From Chenopodium formosanum (Eukaryota > Streptophyta > Magnoliopsida > Caryophyllales > Amaranthaceae): DNA of 64,000 bases. The DNA is taken from NCBI GenBank assembly GCA_024500155.1, contig CM044874.1:72339795-72403794 (forward strand), given 5' to 3'. Within the stretch, counting starts at the first letter, position 1, and each line of letters begins with the position of its first letter. This document shows positions 60,277 to 64,000 of the stretch, piece by piece. Under the pieces are notes generated by a model. That model was not told the DNA's origin. It worked only from the letters and a program-made list of their open reading frames with translations, and searched no databases. The translations under genes and the position numbers were made by a program.

Positions 60277-60900
60277 ATGGACACCCAAAATGCAATTAAT
60301 GAAACACAAAGTAGCTATGATCGAATCGGTGAACTTAAGGCGTTCGATGAAGGAAAACTTGGAGTAAAAGGGCTTGTAGATGCAGGAATCAAAAAAATTC
60401 CTAACATGTTCATTAGGCCACTTGAGGATCGTCTAAAAGATTTTGGCACATCTTCCGAAAATAAAAGTGTGCCAATAATAGACTTTGCTTCTCTCAGTGA
60501 TGAAAATAATGATCGAACTGCAGAAATCGCCAAGGAAATAATTGTGGCATCTAAAGAATGGGGATTTTTTCAAGTGATTAATCATGGTGTTCCTGAAGAA
60601 TTATTAGAGAAGATGATTGATCGATGTCGAATGTTTCATGAGCAAGATGCTGAAATGAAGAAAAAGTTTTACACTCGCGATTTTCAATCAAAGTCTGTGT
60701 ACTTTTTTAGCAACCATGACTTGTATAAGTCAAAGGCTGCATGTTGGAGGGACACTTTTTATGTTAATACCCGACATACAGGCGGTGAAGTCGATCCTAA
60801 AGAATTGCCTCCTATATGCAAGTAAGTTTGTATTTGTCTCACATAATGTTGACTTTAATTTATTTATTTTCCAAATCAATTAATTGATGTTAATCATACA

Positions 60901-60954
<54 letters not shown>

Positions 60955-62927
60955 CTTCTGTACTTAAATAATAGTCTCATTTTACTAATAATTTTTTTTT
61001 TCTAAATAAAAATCTCATTTTACCGTTATGTTTTATTCACTTTTGAGCAACCAAACTCACAACTTTTTATTTTTTATTTTATTTTATTTTATTTTATTTT
61101 ATTTTTATAATTTACATTTCATCAACCAAACCTTAGCTTTCTAGGTTTATTTATTTATTAATTTTCTTATAATTTACATTTCATCAAATCGTTAAACAAC
61201 CAACCACAACAATTTTTTTCATTCTCCTTCTGAAAATTTTTGCAAAAGACAAATGAGGCTTTAAATTGGTGGCAAAGGGAATATAATTTTCCCTAAAACC
61301 TAAGCCTACATACATCAAATAGTCTATTACATAAATTAAAACTCACAAATTCACTATCAGAGTTTGATTTTTAAACAACTTATCAGTATATGTAGAGACG
61401 ACAATGGACCTTAGACTCGGTTTGTATCAGTTAAGTGGTTGGATTTATAACATTTTATAAGATTTAAATATTATTGTATGTAAAGTGTATTTATTATCTA
61501 ATTTAAACTTTTTATAATAATAAAAATTCTCCAAGTGTTTCTCTTGTGTGGTGTTAAAATTTATTAAATTTGTAACTTTAAAATATATTTTCTTCGTTAA
61601 TTTTTTAATTGATAAATTTGACTTTGTCCTGAGCACTATCCAAATAAGTTACTAGTACTTTGATTTGTTTTTATGGTTTATTCTAAATATAAGAAAATGC
61701 AAAGTAATATGAGGTTTTGCTTTGTCTCAAATCTAATTCTCTTGTCAAAAAAAATTATTTGGGATTGAATATTTTTTTTTTTTTTACAAAATCTAATTCC
61801 AAATATATATTTTATTTTTTTTTACAAATTCGCTCATTGATGATTGAATATTTTAACCTATGAAATTATGTGTTAGCAAGTGTTTGAATGAAATGTGTTG
61901 ACTTAAATGAAACAGTGATATTTTTATTTTTTTGGGGAATTGTTTTTGTTATTTAGGAAAACGAATGGTATAATCCTGCAAGTTAGATAAATTAACTTCT
62001 TTTTTTTTGACACGTAGATAAATGAACTTAAAATAATTTTCAATTTGGGTTTTTATTTTTTATTTATTTTTTTTTATTAATATGAAATATGAAAAATAAT
62101 AATGTTTTAAAAACCAAAAAATATACATAAATTATGTACTCTACAATTCAATTAGTTGGTTTTAAAATTATACATATGTATATTTGAAAATTAAATTCAT
62201 TTTGCAGGGATGTAATATTAGAGTATATTAACCCTATGCACAAGCTTGGTGATCGCATACTTATGTTAATATCAATAGGTCTTGGACTTGAACCCGAATG
62301 CCTTGGAAATATGGCAAAAGGTACAAAAAGTTGGTCAATAGCTAACAACTATTATCTAGCATGTCCGGAACCAGAATTAACCATGGGAACTGATGCTCAT
62401 GTTGATACTTCATTTATTACAATACTTTTACAAGACAGTATTGGTGGACTCCAGGTTCTTCATGAGAATAAATGGGTTGATATTGAGCCTGTTAGTGGTG
62501 GTTTGATTGTTAACTTTGGAAACATACTTCAGGTTTTCTTCGTTTCCTTATATATTTAAATTTTTAAACTTTCTAGTTCTTAGATTAATGTGTAAATTTC
62601 AAGCTTTACATTGCAGTGATACACTATATCTAATTTTTATCTTATATCTTACAGATGATAACCAACGATATGATAAAAGGTGCATGTCATCGAGTGATTG
62701 CGAAAAGTGCTGGACCAAGGCTTTCTGTTGCATTCTTTTTTAGTGGTGTTTTCTCATCTGAGAAGATACATGGTCCAATAAAGGAGTTAACATCAGGAGA
62801 TAATCCACCTATTTATAGGAAATTCTCAACGGAGGAAATTATCAAAAGCTTTTTCTCTAAATCACTTGAAGAGGTTGGAGACAATCTTGATTATTTCAAA
62901 CTTAAGTACCATGGTGATGGAAACTAA
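60277..62927 (+). CDS. 2-oxoglutarate/Fe(II)-dependent dioxygenase (ACC-oxidase-homolog-1-like, DOXC class)
   Basis: Oxidises a small-molecule substrate using 2-oxoglutarate, O2 and Fe(II); the substrate cannot be read from sequence. Exons 60277-60821, 62208-62532 and 62655-62927 join in frame to 380 aa, normal for the family. The N-terminal half has the DIOX_N domain (VPIIDFASLSD, then EWGFFQVINHGVPEELLEKM). Iron ligands H246 and D248 are in TDAHVDTSF and H302 in CHRV; the 2-oxoglutarate pair R312/S314 is in GPRLSV. CPEPELT and GGLQVLHENKWVDIEPVSGG are standard core text. All key residues are present. The start is the first ATG after the TATA box. It resembles the At1g06620 group and GSL-OH-like enzymes rather than true ACC oxidase. 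Cytosolic by lack of a signal peptide. Confidence 0.93.
60952..61281. mobile_element. probable Stowaway-like MITE in dioxygenase intron
   Basis: Left TTCCTTCTGTACTTAAATAA abuts the (TA)n; the right end is the complement of a TTCCCTTTGCCACCAATTTA terminus, followed by TA. TCTCATTTTAC inside the left end is mirrored by ATGAGGC inside the right end. End similarity is modest. Confidence 0.5.
61984..62029 (-). mobile_element. poly(A)-only retroposition scar in dioxygenase intron
   Basis: TAGATAAATTAACTT (61984-61998) and TAGATAAATGAACTT (62015-62029), a 15-bp duplication with one mismatch, flank 16 bases that read CGTGTC then nine As and G on the - strand. Confidence 0.7.
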
Positions 62928-63540
62928 TCAATATCAAAGGAAAGATCGTGACAAAATTGTGTTCAATGCTAGACAATAAACAAACTTATCTTATCTTCGT
63001 AGCAACTAGCAATATATGTTTTCTTTATAATTGCATAAAACACTTTTGTTACTTTTTTTTTTTTTAGTGTTTTTTTTTTAAAAAAAAAAAACATATGTAT
63101 GCTTAATATATAAATCATATTGATGTATTATTAGAAAATATGAATTAAGCTAAGTGAACTACCTTCAGAACTCAGAAGCCTTACCAGTTACCACCTTTAC
63201 AAATAGTACAAAATTAAGCAAAGTACATACAATTTTCTTATATGAACTTGTCAGCTTGAAAATAAATCTAAGTATTTTCCTTCTAACATAATAAAAATTA
63301 TAACCTTTTTATTCCTTTTTCAATTAAGGAGAGAGAATGAAAGGAAGATAGAGAACGTAGTTTTTGACATAAACTTTAATGAGCTAAAAAGAACACCAAA
63401 AATATTTACAACATTAAGTAAATTAGGTAGGAAAATAAGTGACCATTTCACTTTTAATATGCATGTGACTCATTACCCTTAACAATGGGTTTTACAGGGT
63501 ACCTTTTGTATCTTCTCTATCTATTAACCTAACATAAATC
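62928..63540. other. 3' UTR and spacer after the dioxygenase
   Basis: AT-rich with homopolymers near 63052-63092. No second gene. Confidence 0.45.
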
Positions 63541-63680
63541 CCGAAATGAGAAAATTAGCAAAAATATTTTGCTCATCTTTGAAATGTACAAATGTATTTT
63601 GCTCAACTTTGAAATGAGCAACATTGTTTTGCTCTTTTGCATCAATCGGCTAAAATGAGCAATAATGTTTCCTCAATTGA
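63541..63680. repeat. short TTTTGCTCAACTTTGAAATG tandem repeat
   Basis: Units of about 38-40 bp with TTTTGCTCA and GAAATGAGCAA recur three times. Confidence 0.6.
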
Positions 63681-63787
63681 AGATAAGAGTAATCATAAGT
63701 CAAATGATATGATTATGATGACTATAACATCTTATTATGTTCATCCAAATGAGTACAATTCTAAAACATATCTCATACTGTCAAATT

Positions 63788-64000
63788 TCAAACCGAAACC
63801 GTTTAACTGCCCGAAACCGACCAACCCAAATGAAAACCGAACCGATTAAAAACCGATTTTTTTGAAACCGAAAACCGACCCGAACCGTATTTTAGTAGAC
63901 CCGAAACCGAATCGACCCGAATAATGTTAAACCGTATAAGAACCGAATCCGTTAACAAACCGAACCGAATATAAACCGAACCGAAAAAGAACCGAACCAT
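63788..64000. mobile_element. AACCGAA-rich subterminal region of a transposon, cut by window end
   Basis: Dense AACCGAA, CGAACCG and CGACCCG repeats are typical of subterminal zones of plant hAT-like elements. The element runs out of the window and its terminus is not fixed. The 65-aa frame over it on the - strand is a repeat artefact. Confidence 0.5.

Larger units (their letters stand above)
60822..62207 (+). other. intron 1 of the dioxygenase gene, repeat-laden
   Basis: 1386 bp. Contains a (TA)n (60903-60952), a probable Stowaway (60952-61281), a (TTTTA)n run (about 61073-61107) and a poly(A)-only scar (61984-62029). Splice sites AA/GTAAGT and TTGCAG/G are intact. Confidence 0.8.

Overview
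This is nuclear DNA from a flowering plant, most likely a eudicot: intron-rich genes with GT..AG junctions, AT-rich introns and spacers, plant-only families (class XI myosin, YUCCA monooxygenase) and typical plant transposons. The species cannot be fixed from the sequence. There is no bacterial-style operon, CRISPR array, tRNA or rRNA gene.

Three host genes are visible, all on the + strand. (1) Positions 1-10905 hold the last 27 exons of a class XI myosin: end of the motor, six IQ motifs, coiled coil and globular tail. The 5' third lies outside the window, and every exon phase joins cleanly. (2) Positions 42398-43981 hold a complete three-exon YUCCA flavin monooxygenase of 425 aa (auxin synthesis), with a TATA box at 42258. 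(3) Positions 60277-62927 hold a complete three-exon 2-oxoglutarate/Fe(II) dioxygenase of 380 aa, with a TATA box at 60147 and a tandemly triplicated CCAAT-containing block just upstream. The genes are functionally unrelated neighbours.

The rest (31 kb between myosin and YUCCA, 16 kb between YUCCA and the dioxygenase) is transposon graveyard and AT-rich spacer. Several elements can be bounded by their own target-site duplications (TSDs): a 924-bp Mutator-like element (10-bp TSD), a 2.47-kb hAT-like element (8-bp TSD), a decayed Ty1/copia element (5-bp TSD) sitting in a Stowaway MITE, a LINE-family retroposon with a 20-bp TSD, several Stowaway MITEs, and ten copies of a Tourist-like MITE built from CTGAA repeats with TTA/TAA flanks. 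There is also a foldback minisatellite element, an element embedded in (TA)n carrying a 20-bp minisatellite, and an internal LINE fragment between two direct repeats.

The most unusual pattern is a set of tiny insertions that are little more than a poly(A) tract with 5-9 leading bases, flanked by TSDs of up to 20 bp. One of them has an unfilled paralogous site in the same window. They look like target-primed insertions that stopped almost at once. I found no new enzymatic or defence system.
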